This document shows positions 54,338-64,000 of a stretch of DNA of 64,000 nucleotides, piece by piece. A program made the translations under genes and the position numbers. Within the stretch, counting starts at the first letter, position 1. Each line of letters starts with the position of its first letter. Under the pieces are notes generated by a model. The model made no database searches. It was not told the origin of the DNA and saw only the letters and a list, made by a program, of their open reading frames with translations. Source of the stretch: Vespa crabro (lineage: Eukaryota > Arthropoda > Insecta > Hymenoptera > Vespidae); contig NC_060962.1 of assembly GCF_910589235.1 (NCBI RefSeq), positions 8,904,088 through 8,968,087 of the forward strand. Reading direction: 5' to 3'.

Positions 54338-55041
54338 ATTCATGATCTTTACTTGGTGCTATCAAAAGCAATATCTCATTCCCAAGTGTTCACTTTTCCC
54401 AGGAACTTTTATGTAATAAAAATCGCGATATAGATAATATCAACGATCGATTAGAAAACTTTAAAGTTCACGTACGAAGAAGGAGAAAAAGAAAAAAAGG
54501 GAAAAGAAGAAGAAGTCAAAAGCCGGCACGAAAATCGTGGGGTATAAGAAGACGATCATTCGCGTAGAAGCGTGTGCCAAAGATAGAGGGCAAAGAAAGG
54601 ACTATCCTCCTCTCGCTCGGGAACCGTGACCTGCCTTAGGAAAGTTCAGGAACGTACGAAGAAGCGACGATGGTTCTCCATTCGATATTACGAAAGAGCA
54701 ACGCTATTCTATTAGCACATTTGCCTTCGTCGTATACCTCAACAATCGGTTTAACATCTTTCCCGCTAATGCACGAAAATAAATGGAAACGTCGGAACTA
54801 TCGATTTTGCTTGCTTCGATGAATGTTTGTAGGTAATCGAAGGAACGTAGCGGCCTTGATCCATCATCTACGTTTTCTCGATTTAAACCGCAAAGTAGAC
54901 AGTTAGGAAATAGGACAAGGCGTTTCGTAGATTTTATTTGAAAATATGATATATGTCATATACCAATAGACAATAACATTATCATCGTCATAATCGTCAT
55001 TCGTTCATTCAATTTTTTTTTATCTTTTTCTTTCGTTGCTC

Positions 55042-55089
<48 letters not shown>

Positions 55090-55216
55090 TTTCTCTATCG
55101 TTGACTACAACCGAGGACTTCGAAGAACTCACGACAAGTATCTTCCACTAAGAGTTGCCGAGTTATCCACTCGAGAGTTATTCTTCCCTCCCTTTCCCTT
55201 TGATCTTTTTTATCCC

Positions 55217-55258
<42 letters not shown>

Positions 55259-57334
55259 ATCTCACACACATACTCTCTTTTCTTCTATCGTCTATTATTA
55301 ACCTTCATAGAAATTAATTCAAGTTACAGGACGCTCCAATTCCCCCTCTCCCCCTCCTCCCCTCCCCCTCCGTTCACCCCTCCTCTCCTATACAAAACGA
55401 TCAAGCCTTTGTTCTTCTCATAATAGAAATTTTATCCTAGAGTAAGAAAATTTCTTTAACATTGTCGTTCGCATAATAATCTACTATTGCACCAATGCAA
55501 TATTCGTGCAAGGAAAAACAAAAAGAGAAATAAGAAACCATTAATTCTCGACGAACTTTTATCGCTATTCTCGTAAACGCATTTTACGACGATCTGTCCC
55601 AACGACCTCCTCGCAAATACCTGAGTTTCAAGGAAAAATACTTCAACTATTTTATCGGCTTGGCTTTACTCTCATTCACGAATATCGTCTACGGTATTTG
55701 TTGAACATTATATTCCTTTTTCGTTGGAACATAATTTTTTTTTCTTTTATTAATAATTAAAATATTAACATTAAAAGACGAACAGGCTTTGTAACGTCGG
55801 CCTTTTAAAAGACACCGTATGAGGTATGAACATTTCACTGCTATATATTCCTACACCACTTCCCTTCTTTTTCTCCCTTCGTTTTATAAATAATAACGCG
55901 AAGGTATAATAATGCAGCAATGGCGCCTTCTGCCTGTTCTTCTCGTAACGTAGGAAATTTTACGCGTTACATAAAAAGTTGTATGCGAAAGTATAAAGGA
56001 AAAAAAAAATATGAATATATTATAAAATAAATAAAAAAAAAATAGAGTATAAAGTCTCGCGAGAGCGAGAATCGTGTAAAAAAAAAAAAAAAAAGAAAGA
56101 AAAAAAAATTGAAGAGAAAATAAATTGCATTGCATCAAATTCGTTGGTGAAAAATCTCGGCAAAGTGCATGCAACCGACCGTTGGGCACGTGAAAATGCA
56201 TTACCGTGTCACGTAGTGGCACCGTTGTTTCCCCTTCCCTCCTGAGCTCTCGTCAGCCCTCTCTATCTCCGAGCCACCCCACTTTTTTCCTTCCTCTTTG
56301 TCCTATATACCTCGAAGAGACGGAAGAACGGGGGTTTATATTCGCCCGTGGACCGAGCAGCCATGACCCATATATCCTCCCTCGCTTTCAACCAATCCCA
56401 TGACAGGGCGGAATGGAGCGTGGGGATTCTTGCTCGTGGGGGAAGGATGAAAAGGGGATGTTATAGTTCGAAATGCAAGGTGGAAATGTGGGAGCGCCAC
56501 CGTGTTAGACGATACTAACGGGACTACGACGTGATGAGAGGGAAAGAGAGCACTCTCTGCTCTTGGTGCTCGTTAATTCAGAAACTGAAAATGTCAACGC
56601 TCGAAATAGACGATAATCCTTGTAGTAAAAATTTAACGATCGTATTCACATGATTTCTTATTTTCTTTCTCCCAGATCGAATATTTAAATGTACGAAAAA
56701 CGGCCTTTGAACAATTGTAGAATAGACAAAAATTGTAGGTACGTCTTATGATAATTTCTTTTTTGTTTTTCTTTCTTTTTTATCATCTTTCTTTTTTCTT
56801 TTTCTTTCGTACGATCACTTCACTGAGCTCTTATCCTGCTTTTTTCTTGTTTTCTATTTCCTATGTTTTTTTTTTCTTTTTTTTTTTTATATTATAGAAA
56901 CACAGTTATCGGTTTATAGTATTGTGATTCGTAATCGTCCTATGATAAGAACTGAGTTCTTACATTTTCCGGAAGCCGTACGTCATACTATAGAATAAAA
57001 AGAAAAAATAAACAGCCGTCGGACGTTACACGATGTAGACAATCGCTTCGAGACCAGTTGCGTTATCGTTAACACGAGAGATAATAAAGTCGATATAAGA
57101 GGGAGAGAGAAAAAAATAGGTCATGGTCCATTAAATTATCTACGGAAATTAGTGTTAGATGAGATAACTTCGATTTATCGATTCCTCTCTCTCTCTCTCC
57201 CTCTCATTCTCACTCTCACTCTCACTTTGTACCGAGGTAAGAATTTGTCTCACCCGGTAGATCAAATTTTCCAACATTCCATACGATCCATAGGAAAGAT
57301 CCAAGCTTCTTCTGGCACAGCATCGTCGTCGTCT

Positions 57335-57365
<31 letters not shown>

Positions 57366-57537
57366 CGTCTCGGTAACGCGTACATAAAAGAGGAACAAAA
57401 GAAAACTCTTCGAGGGGATCTCATGCAACGAGGAAAATGCAAGCTTTCCTTCTCGCAAACGGATCGCTTGAAATAACGTTTCTAGAGTGAAGTTATGTCG
57501 AGGGGGGAGGGAGAGAGAGAGAGAGGACGGAAGAGAA

Positions 57538-57578
<41 letters not shown>

Positions 57579-58146
57579 ATATTCGCGAAGGATCTCCCGC
57601 CACGAAAGCGCTTAAAAATAAAGTCTTACGTTCGTCTTTGAGTTTCTCCCTCTTTTCATCGCTCTCTCTCTCTCTTTTTCTCTCTCTCTCTCTTTCTCTC
57701 TTTCTCTCTTTCTTTTTCTCTTTCTCTCTTAAAATCGGCCAAGTTCTTTGTACGACAGCAACGAGTACGTGCGTCTATTTTTTCGATCATTGCAGAATCA
57801 TCGAAAGAGAAGGAAAATCAAATGGGAAGAGAATGCAAAAGATGTTGTTAAATATAAAATTCGACAATAATTTTTCTTAATCGAACGAAGAAATAGAAAG
57901 AGTGTAACGAGAAACTATTCGTGATCGATTCGCGTAAATAAAACGTTCGCGTCGGTAGTGATCCTTTATATTGTGAGTTTGATGACGTACGATTCGATAA
58001 TCGATACCGTCGAAAATGACGACCACTCATGGAGGACACGTCTATTACGTGATTAAGGTACCCAAGGACTCCGATGGCAACGAAAGGTAATCCCACCCTC
58101 AAGACGCATCAAATTGTTCTCATCTTTTTCTAACGATGATCTTTTC

Positions 58147-58186
<40 letters not shown>

Positions 58187-59349
58187 TTATTCCTTTATTA
58201 CATTTTTTTTGTTTTGTTTTTTTTTTTGTTTATTTTTTTTTTCTTCACAAAATTAAAAGAAACGTTCGCAAATGATATAAAGCAGCCCGTCCAGTGCGAA
58301 GGTTACCTATAGACTTAAAGCTAGAGTATTCGTAGTGTCGCGTGCCTTAGGGGTTGAAGACCCTCAGAGCGACAGAAAATTGTGTCTCCATTGGCGTCGG
58401 TCGGTCTACGATTACTAAAGACCAAAGTGGCGGCACACTAACTTTTCCCGATCGAACTTTGCTTATATTGAAAAGGACTATTTGCGTATATCGGCCGACC
58501 AACCAATCAACACACATGAAACAATCACTAAGGATATTAACTACTAAGTACTAATTTTTTTAACGATCGTACTTAGTATATCTTTTCGAAGGAAATGCAT
58601 ACATACATCCCTGTTTTCTTTTCTCTCTTTCTAATCTTTCTAATAATTATTGTTTCTTTCTGCGTTAATTCTAATTAACTGTTTCCTTTACTATTTTTCT
58701 TATCGTATTTCTCTTGAAAAGAAAAAGCGTGTAAAAAATTAAGAAAAAGAAAGAAATATATATAAATAAAGAAATACGTCGATATTTCTTGAGGCCACGC
58801 TGTGGTTCGATCGAGAACACGCGACACGATTCTCGTGCAACGGACGTGTCCTATGGCCCACAAGCGATAGACCTTGTTAACCTCATTGAGGCTGTCTTTC
58901 TCTTTCTCTTTCTCTCTCGCTCTCTCCGTCTGTTTCTGTCTTTGTCTTTCGTTGGTACTACCTATCGTTCCCATTCTCAATATCCAATTTCGTTCTTCAA
59001 AAATTTTAACGCTTGATTTATCCATTGAAATTCCACGATTTCTTTTCTTTCTTTTTTTTTTTTCTTTTTTTCTTTTTCCTTTTCATCTTTTCTTTTTTCT
59101 TTTCCTCGATGTAAAGAATTCACGTGGAATCTCGATCGTTCCAACGGAATAATCGCAGACGATATATTTCTGCGCTTATCCGTACGACTTCTTGTTCGCG
59201 ATTAAAGCTCTTACCCGAGCCAAGGAAAATTCTTTTCGGGGTCGTTGAACCCTCACAAAGAGTCTTTTTAACGAGCACGTGGTAGGTATGTGCCATTCAA
59301 ACGGTTCACACATATATGTATAATATATATATATATATATATATATATG

Positions 59350-59393
<44 letters not shown>

Positions 59394-60169
59394 CTTGGAA
59401 ATGCAAAAGAGTGGTCGTTTTCTTCGATTATTTTCTTCGTTCAGAAATGTGTTCCAATATCGTTGATTGTCAATGGAAAAGAAAAAAAGAAAGAAAAAAA
59501 AAAGAAGAAGAAGAAAAGAAAAAGTACGTATAGTCGATTATCGATAACAAACATTTATACGAAAATCGTATAATATGATATCTATTGGCGTATACTGGTA
59601 CGTTAATTCCTCGGATTATTTTCATTTCCTCGTAAGAGGAAGAAGAAGATATACGGTAATGCGATTTCCCCCTCCCGTGTTGGATTTAAATCCGAGAAAA
59701 GTAGGGGAACGTACGGTCATAGAATTTCGTAATATCGGACATTATTAGCCTGGCTGGCCCTTGGCCAGCTCTCAAACTACCAACCAACCTATTTTTCCTT
59801 TCGGTGCTTCGAAAGAGAGAAAGAGAGTGAGAGAGAGAGAGAAAACATGCTTTTCCTCTACATTCGCTTCCTCCACCTATTCGCTTCTTCGCAAACTCGG
59901 CTCTTCTCTCGTGCCATTTCTTCTTCTTCTTCTTCTTCTTCTTCTTCTTCTTCTTCTTCTTCTTTCTCCTCTTCTTTGTCCACTTCTTCCTCCACTTCTT
60001 CTTCCTCTTCCTCTTTCCTTACTCACCCTCACCCTCGTTCTCTTTTCATTCTCATAGGCACGAGCGTATCTCCTTCTTTTTTAGTACATACATATGTACC
60101 TACGTATGTACATAATACCAAAATCGTCGAGCAAGCAAACTCGCTCGAAACTCGATTGAAGTCTTTAAA

Positions 60170-60213
<44 letters not shown>

Positions 60214-61332
60214 AGGGACAGAGGGAGATAGTAAAAGACTAGTTCCATGGAAAAGAAAAAAAAAAAACAGAGGGAAGAAAAAGAGACGAGGCCTGATCTA
60301 ACGAGGTCGGTTCGGAAGTTTCCATCGTCTTCCATCTCCTGTCTATTTCCGGTTAGCCTCGCCTTCATTCGAACTAACTCCGAACTCTTCGAAACTTTTT
60401 TCTTTTTTTCTCTAATCGACGTTACTTCGTCTTCTTCTGCTTTCTTTTTTCATTTTTTTTTTCTTTTTTTTTCTCTCTCTCTCTCTTTTTTTTTGTCATC
60501 TTTTATCTTATTCCTCGAGATTAGTAAGAGACACGGTGAGTTAATCAATTTATGACCAGGACGTTCGATCGATCCTCTTCGCGATAACAGACACATAATA
60601 ATAAAATGAGAGAGATAAAAAGAGAAAGAGAGATAGAAGCTTATCGGGAAATTGTTGACGAAAGAGACTTTTCAATAGATACCGAAAACGAACGAAATCA
60701 ATGACAGATTCGAACAGAATTGACCGGACGAAGGTTGAAATGATTAAAGAGAGAGAGAGAGAGAGAGAGTGAGAAAAAGAAAGAAAGGAACAATTTCACG
60801 GAACGTTTAACACGTTCAACGACCCTCACGGAAACAGGACACCTTCTCCTATGACATGTGCGACCCTTCGGAACACAATCAGCTTTGCAATCACCGCCGG
60901 AAACGATTTGCAACCCCTGTAATAAAATCCTTTCGCGATGACATTCTCGAAAAGAAAAGAAGAAGAAAGAAAAAAAAAATAGTAGAAACAAGCAAACGAA
61001 TGAAAAAAGAAAGAAGAAGAGAGAGGGTGGGGGGAGGGGGGAGAAAAGGAAAAAGCGTTTACGAATGTTCAATTTCCTTACACAGTCGAATTACAGTAAT
61101 AGTTTACCGGAGGTACTTCCATATTACGCGGGATTGGGTACGTAAATTAAGCGGAAGTTTGACGTAGATCACGAAACGACGCAAATATCCGAGATACGAA
61201 TTTTGCACGAACGAAAGGGAACTCGTTTCGTTCGTGCGTGCAAGCGAGCGAACAAGCGAGCGAACAAGCGAGCGAGCTTCTACCTATTCGACACGCATGG
61301 TTTCTAGTATGTATATATGCCTATGCCTGATT

Positions 61333-61382
<50 letters not shown>

Positions 61383-62793
61383 GGCGCGTGCGCGTATGCG
61401 TATACCGTGCATTCCGGTGACGCGAATAACGCAGGCTCGAGTGCGACTAGGAGAGAGAGAGAGCTCGATTAAGTACGATTCAATGCCAAAGCTTTAATGC
61501 CACGGTCGTTCGAGTGCGGCAATTGCGTTTAATTCATTGTTTCTCTTTAATCTATGATCGAGCAACACGTTATTTAAAAACGTCAACTCGATCGAAATGG
61601 AAAACGAAAAAATAAAGAAAAGAGAGAAATGTTTTGCGTTTAAATAAAATTTTGTATTGCGTCGTAATGCAAGGAAAAAGAAAAAAGAAAAAAAAAGGAA
61701 AAATTCTTCTGGTAACGTTGAAAGAAATGATCGATATCGTTTAACGTCATATCCGATGTTATTCTGGACTCACGAACGTTCAATGTAACGAATAGAAATG
61801 ACATCAGATAGGTATGTTAGGTGGATAGATAAAATGTTGCATAAGAGACGAGCTAACACTCCCGCTGTTCTCTTGTTGTTGTTGTTGTTGTTGTTGTTAC
61901 GCGTTTACAAATTCAACAGCATTCTTGCATATTCTCTAGTCTAGTTTAATTTCGTATTCAATAAGAGTCTCGTTTAGCATAGTACGTACCAACACACGTA
62001 TCTATGAGAGTTCAAGAGTGTGCAGTAAGTGAGAATTAGACTTTGTTAAATATAAAATGTGACAACGACAAGGACGTTGCGGAACCGAGCGATCGACGTG
62101 ATAAAAAATACTTTGAGAGATATTTCTTCGTTGTATCTTTTTTGTTTTTTCTTTTTTTTCTTTTTTTTTGTCTTTCAACCTGACCTCCAATTTAACACGT
62201 AAGATGATTAAAAATAAAACGATGTTTCAGCACGGATAGCGGATGGGACAACCCGTTCAGGCCGGACGGTGACTTGTCGAGAGAAGCTGACGAGATAGTC
62301 GAGCTGATAAAGGGTGGGAAACCGATCACCCCAACTCCCGGACAAACGGCACCACCTTTACCAGGATGCGAAGAGACGGGCAAAACGACGCCTGGACCGG
62401 ATCACGATTCAAGTTCCAGTCCTCTTCTCAAATCAAATGCAAACTCGACGAATCGTCATTCGAACGCATCGCCGAGGCTCAATCAAGGAAATGGGAATGC
62501 CCATGGTACGCCGATAAAATCCTCGACGGCAGTGAACAATCAGCTGAGTGCAAACGAGAAGGTAATTTAAATATTTATCTTGATTTTATTATTATTATTA
62601 TTGTTATTATTATTATTATGATAATGATGATGATGATGATGACTGATTTATCGATCAATGATTTCAGGTTGGCCCAGGATCGAGGACCGTCGAAGTTGCG
62701 AGAATGACGGCACAAGGACCAGGCGATGCGTCGCAGGTCGAGCACGTTACGCTGAAGAAGAAGCCTAAATGCAAGTGCTGCGTGTTGCAGTAA
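32848..62793 (+). CDS. Uncharacterised CAAX-box protein with RVSF and NPF motifs (long form)
   Basis: Coding exons 32848-33311, 39853-39993, 50397-50582, 62231-62561 and 62668-62793 (TAA) join in frame to 415 residues, taking the first ATG in exon 1. Every junction has GT-AG ends and a matching phase. The protein is polar and probably disordered. In order: a Ser/Gln/Asn-rich N part with DSLYSIDSDASTVGSD; RVSF at 155-158 (PP1-docking type); a Pro-rich middle (LLEPIAPPIGHP); WDNPFRPDGDL with NPF at 271-273 (EH-domain ligand type); the helix-like READEIVELIKGGKPI; and the tail KKKPKCKCCVLQ. The last four residues form a CAAX box with X=Q, which favours farnesylation at C412. The neighbouring C409 and C411 and the lysines suit palmitoylation and membrane binding. 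The tail layout recalls paralemmins, but no coiled coil is visible here and I do not recognise the family. Upstream coding exons may exist. Confidence 0.85.
33603..33664 (+). repeat. 62-bp perfect direct repeat, copy 1
   Basis: The sequence from tttctcctcttcg to gactgcaacat is identical to 34789-34850, while the bases on either side differ. It follows a pyrimidine tract, as does copy 2. The core holds GGTACC and TGCATGACTGCA. It is not a simple repeat. Confidence 0.95.
34789..34850 (+). repeat. 62-bp perfect direct repeat, copy 2
   Basis: Identical over 62 bases to 33603-33664, 1186 bp downstream of it. After the match, copy 2 continues gcatgcttga where copy 1 has cgtacaaaca. It lies directly after a T-rich tract. 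Origin as a local duplication or a small mobile-element remnant cannot be decided from one genome. Confidence 0.95.
35400..35720. promoter_or_regulatory. Unique intronic island, candidate enhancer or promoter
   Basis: Non-repetitive sequence in otherwise low-complexity surroundings. GGTTAACC occurs at 35484-35491 and 35534-35541, exactly 50 bp apart, both followed by A. GATAAG-type sites lie nearby, and CGATAAAAGGAGC (TATA-like) is followed by GGTCAGC. The function is inferred. Confidence 0.3.
36295..36351. repeat. (AGT)n microsatellite
   Basis: About 19 AGT units, flanked by degenerate AGC/ACT triplets. Confidence 0.95.
38175..38254. repeat. T-rich tract
   Basis: About 80 bp of T with a few C, ending in more than 30 T in a row. 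Confidence 0.9.
38490..38625. other. Exon-like GC-rich island, strand and role unclear
   Basis: After tgtgttccaatcgtgcag the + strand reads SPPEVQPRPRDFDTLPR and then SSLTN before a TGA (38515-38583). The entry phase (0) does not match the preceding recognised exon, which carries two bases over. The minus strand is also open here. CCACGTGAC at about 38539 is a strong E-box. It could be an alternative terminal exon or a regulatory element. Confidence 0.2.
39853..39993 (+). other. CAAX-box gene, second coding exon (RVSF exon)
   Basis: Acceptor ttttctttccag; donor GA|GTAAGT. The length is 141 nt, a multiple of three with two bases carried in and out, so skipping keeps the frame. It completes Arg of RVSF and encodes SFGSSKGSMVETLVYE and a PPPMIPVPDT stretch. 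RVSF matches the [RK]VxF PP1-docking pattern. Its Ser follows two basic residues (KRVS), which would suit a basophilic kinase, so docking could be phospho-controlled. Confidence 0.9.
40104..40111. promoter_or_regulatory. Full palindromic CRE (TGACGTCA)
   Basis: Perfect CREB/ATF site within a CpG-rich patch (40070-40230), about 110 bp after the second coding exon. Occupancy is unknown. Confidence 0.35.
42240..43235 (+). promoter_or_regulatory. Candidate internal promoter and untranslated exon
   Basis: A unique block has an initiator-like TCAGT at 42306-42310 in GC-richer surroundings. A donor CCAAG|GTAAGA follows at 43236 after another unique stretch (43110-43235). These could form an alternative 5' end feeding 49243 or 50397. 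TATA and a correctly spaced DPE were not seen. Speculative. Confidence 0.22.
42363..42393. repeat. (ATAG)n microsatellite
   Basis: Seven to eight tetranucleotide units. Confidence 0.9.
45962..46037. repeat. (TTA)n microsatellite
   Basis: About 25 uninterrupted units, the longest trinucleotide repeat in the window. It creates a spurious poly-Leu frame. Confidence 0.95.
46755..46815. promoter_or_regulatory. Cluster of DRE-like and Grainyhead-like sites
   Basis: TTATCGATG and AATCGATT (DREF-type cores) are followed by AACCGGTT at 46807-46814, the consensus Grainyhead palindrome, within 60 bp of unique sequence beside a microsatellite. Factor names come from known consensus motifs; binding is inferred. 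Confidence 0.3.
48287..48332. repeat. (AT)n microsatellite
   Basis: About 23 units, followed by (ATGT)n. Confidence 0.95.
49243..49384 (+). other. Candidate unassigned coding exon inside the large gene
   Basis: Acceptor cttttttttatcttcaaatgcag and donor ACAC|GTGAGT bound 142 nt of unique sequence with two open frames. Frame 1 (phase 0 in, one base out) begins HPFIYDEPSKYRKRVSRNVP. Frame 2 (two bases in, phase 0 out) contains MNHRSIANAYRGTSLNF. Neither joins the next exon at 50397 in frame. Frame 2 could run from the exon ending at 39993 to the last exon at 62668, replacing two exons. Frame 1 would need partners not found here, perhaps another gene. Confidence 0.35.
50397..50582 (+). other. 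CAAX-box gene, third coding exon (Pro-rich)
   Basis: Acceptor gtttaacag; donor ATCAG|GTAGGT. The length is 186 nt, a multiple of three in phase 2-2, so it is skippable in frame. It encodes VRVSLLGPQPSPATPGV, then LLEPIAPPIGHPIN and a Thr/His-rich end. PSPATPG offers proline-directed kinase sites. No known domain. Confidence 0.9.
58016..58086 (+). CDS. Alternative first coding exon of the CAAX-box gene (short form)
   Basis: ATG at 58016 (gtcgaaaATGA, A at -3) opens MTTTHGGHVYYVIKVPKDSD and continues to GAAAG|GTAATC at 58087, carrying two bases. Joined to the exon at 62231, the split codon becomes AGC and the frame continues into STDSGWDNPF. With 62231-62561 and 62668-62793 this gives a 175-residue protein that keeps NPF (31-33) and the CAAX box (C172) but lacks the RVSF and Pro-rich parts. 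An in-frame TAA at 57998 and the absence of an acceptor between it and the ATG mark this as a true start. The upstream unique DNA (57880-58015) would be its 5' UTR and promoter. The phase match and coding character are strong; expression is unproven. Confidence 0.7.
59314..59389. repeat. (TA)n compound microsatellite
   Basis: Two TA runs separated by TGTATAA. Confidence 0.95.
61333..61378. repeat. (TG)n microsatellite
   Basis: About 23 units. Just upstream (61221-61277) is a tandem of gcgagcgaacaa units. Confidence 0.95.
62231..62561 (+). other. CAAX-box gene, fourth coding exon (NPF exon)
   Basis: Acceptor gatgtttcag; donor GAGAAG|GTAATT; leaves in phase 0. It encodes DSGWDNPFRPDGDLSREADE and IVELIKGGKP, followed by Pro/Gly- and Asn/Ser-rich sequence. 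NPF followed by acidic residues (RPDGDL) is the context favoured by EHD-type EH domains of endocytic recycling. This exon is common to the long and short forms and looks like the functional core. Confidence 0.92.
62668..62793 (+). other. CAAX-box gene, last coding exon (lipidation tail)
   Basis: Acceptor aatgatttcag; phase 0; TAA stop at 62791. It encodes VGPGSRTVEVARMTAQGPGD and a tail ending KKKPKCKCCVLQ. Farnesyltransferase accepts C-a-a-Q boxes. The CKCC cluster and four lysines give the second membrane signal seen in many Ras-type and paralemmin-type tails. Confidence 0.93.
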
Positions 62794-64000
62794 CGCGAGG
62801 GAAAACGCTTTAGGACGTCTTGCGAGATCTAAATGCACGAGAAGAGAAAGGAAAAAAAAAAAAAAAGAAAAGAACAGAACGGGAGACGACGTAATACCGG
62901 CAGAGCTTGCTTACTATCGATCGTCTAAGCGAATTAAAAGAACAAAAAAAAAAAAAAAAGAAAGAAAAGAAAAGACGAAACGAAACGAAAAGATAAAAAA
63001 AGAACATGCAAGATAAAAGGCGGGAAAGAAGAGGAGCTTTCGAATAGCATCCGTGAAGTAACGATTACCAAACTCTGGTAATTAATAAATCACACCTTCG
63101 TGGCAATGAATCCGTTTCTCAATTATATTATCATATCGTTGTTCCAACGAGAAAACCTCGAGAGTATAAAGAAAAATAACGAAGATATAACAAGGTATTG
63201 TTGTTTTCTTGGCTCTCGAATAAAAAAAGAAGGAACGATTTTATCTACGAGAGTGGACTCCTCTCTCTCCTTGATGTATTTGCGTCTATAAATGGTCTCG
63301 TAGTAAAAAAAGGCTAACGTGTCCATAGTTGTTCTACGCTCGACGTAATCCACGAGACGTAATCGATGTTCAAATGCATCTAAAGTACATATGTCTGCCG
63401 AGGAAGAGGTCGCTGGGGAGGGGGAGAAGAGAGCTGGAAAATATTCGAGATGAAATAAAAAAAGAAAAAAAGAAAAAAAAAAAAGAAAGAAAGAAATAAA
63501 GAACGAAGAGAGATGAAGATTATAATAAAACTATATTGTAGATAAAGAATGGTAGCTGTATAGCTTATATGCTTTTACTATTGTGGTTTAAAATATCAAG
63601 ATTATCGTGATTATATTGATTGTGTCGAGCAGCAAAAAACCGTATGAGGGGATGCGCAAAGGAAGCTGAGAACCGTTCGACTGTCTTGAGAATTTTTAAG
63701 TAAGAAAAAGAGGGGTGAGATTGAAACGAAGATGCTGCTACTGCTGATGATAATGATAATGATGATAATGATAATGCTGCTGATGATTGATTGATGATGA
63801 TGACGATGATGATGATGATGATAAGAGCAAAAGGGGCTCGCTTGAGAACGCAGTTTTACTTCTTATCTGAAGAAATCGACGCGAAAATCGACGATTCAAC
63901 GTTCGATCTTCGACATTACTCTCGCCATCTTTTTATCTGTTTCTTCTTCTTCTTCTACTTCTTCCTCCTTCTCCTATTCTTTATGATTTTTTCTATAATT
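62794..64000 (+). other. 3' UTR of the CAAX-box gene and downstream DNA
   Basis: A-rich runs at 62850-62875, 62943-62960 and 63458-63490 are followed by AATAAA at 63495-63500 and 63524-63529, candidate poly(A) signals. A degenerate (GAT)n run lies at 63735-63825. No further gene was recognised to the window end. Confidence 0.5.

Larger units (their letters stand above)
50583..62230 (+). other. Intron 11.6 kb holding an alternative start exon
   Basis: It contains (GA)n/(TC)n tracts (51356-51409, 51790-51828, 53250-53335, 53498-53532, 55045-55084, 55221-55253, 57507-57574, 60175-60210), (TA)n at 54298-54334 and 59314-59389, (TTC)n at 59921-59962 and (TG)n at 61333-61378. Unique islands lie at 51690-51790, 52020-52700, 54520-54930, 56150-56640 and 58250-58550. 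The start exon at 58016 is listed separately. A good donor (CGAG|GTAAGA) at 57237 might end another untranslated exon. Confidence 0.6.

Noticed and set aside
1..64000. tRNA, rRNA, known insect microRNAs and CRISPR arrays
   Set aside because: None recognised by eye when common mature microRNA sequences and tRNA box motifs were considered; a covariance-model scan would be decisive.

Overview
The window is animal nuclear DNA, almost certainly from an insect. Its genes have spliced exons with GT-AG introns. It encodes a selectin-like furrowed protein and a non-muscle myosin regulatory light chain of insect type. The AT-rich non-coding DNA is packed with (TA)n, (GA)n/(TC)n, (TTA)n and poly-A/T tracts. 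This texture fits a hymenopteran (wasp, bee or ant) best, but the order is an inference from composition and not from a diagnostic gene.

Three genes can be supported, all on the + strand. (1) 258-4232 is the 3' part of a furrowed (fw) orthologue: the end of a C-type lectin domain, ten sushi/CCP domains, a membrane segment and a tyrosine-rich tail. Its 5' exons lie left of the window. (2) 7094-7780 is spaghetti squash (sqh), complete in three coding exons and encoding 174 residues, with a non-coding first exon ending at 6154. (3) 32848-62793 is a sparsely spread gene of unknown family with five coding exons over 30 kb. It ends in a basic, cysteine-rich CAAX box (CVLQ), which predicts a lipid-anchored protein. 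A 5' untranslated exon may lie near 9-10.4 kb, so the transcription unit could cover about 54 kb.

The third gene holds most of the interest. Its internal exon junctions are in the same phase (two bases carried over), and two middle exons are multiples of three. A separate start exon at 58016-58086 ends in that same phase, so it can splice to the last two exons and give a 175-residue form that keeps the NPF motif and the CAAX box. The long form adds an RVSF PP1-docking type motif. The 6-22 kb introns hold mostly microsatellites with scattered GC-richer islands. Some islands look like enhancers or alternative promoters, and at least one (49243-49384) looks like an unassigned exon. A perfect 62-bp direct repeat (33603-33664 and 34789-34850) sits in the intron after the first coding exon. 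No tRNA, rRNA, CRISPR array or autonomous transposon was recognised.
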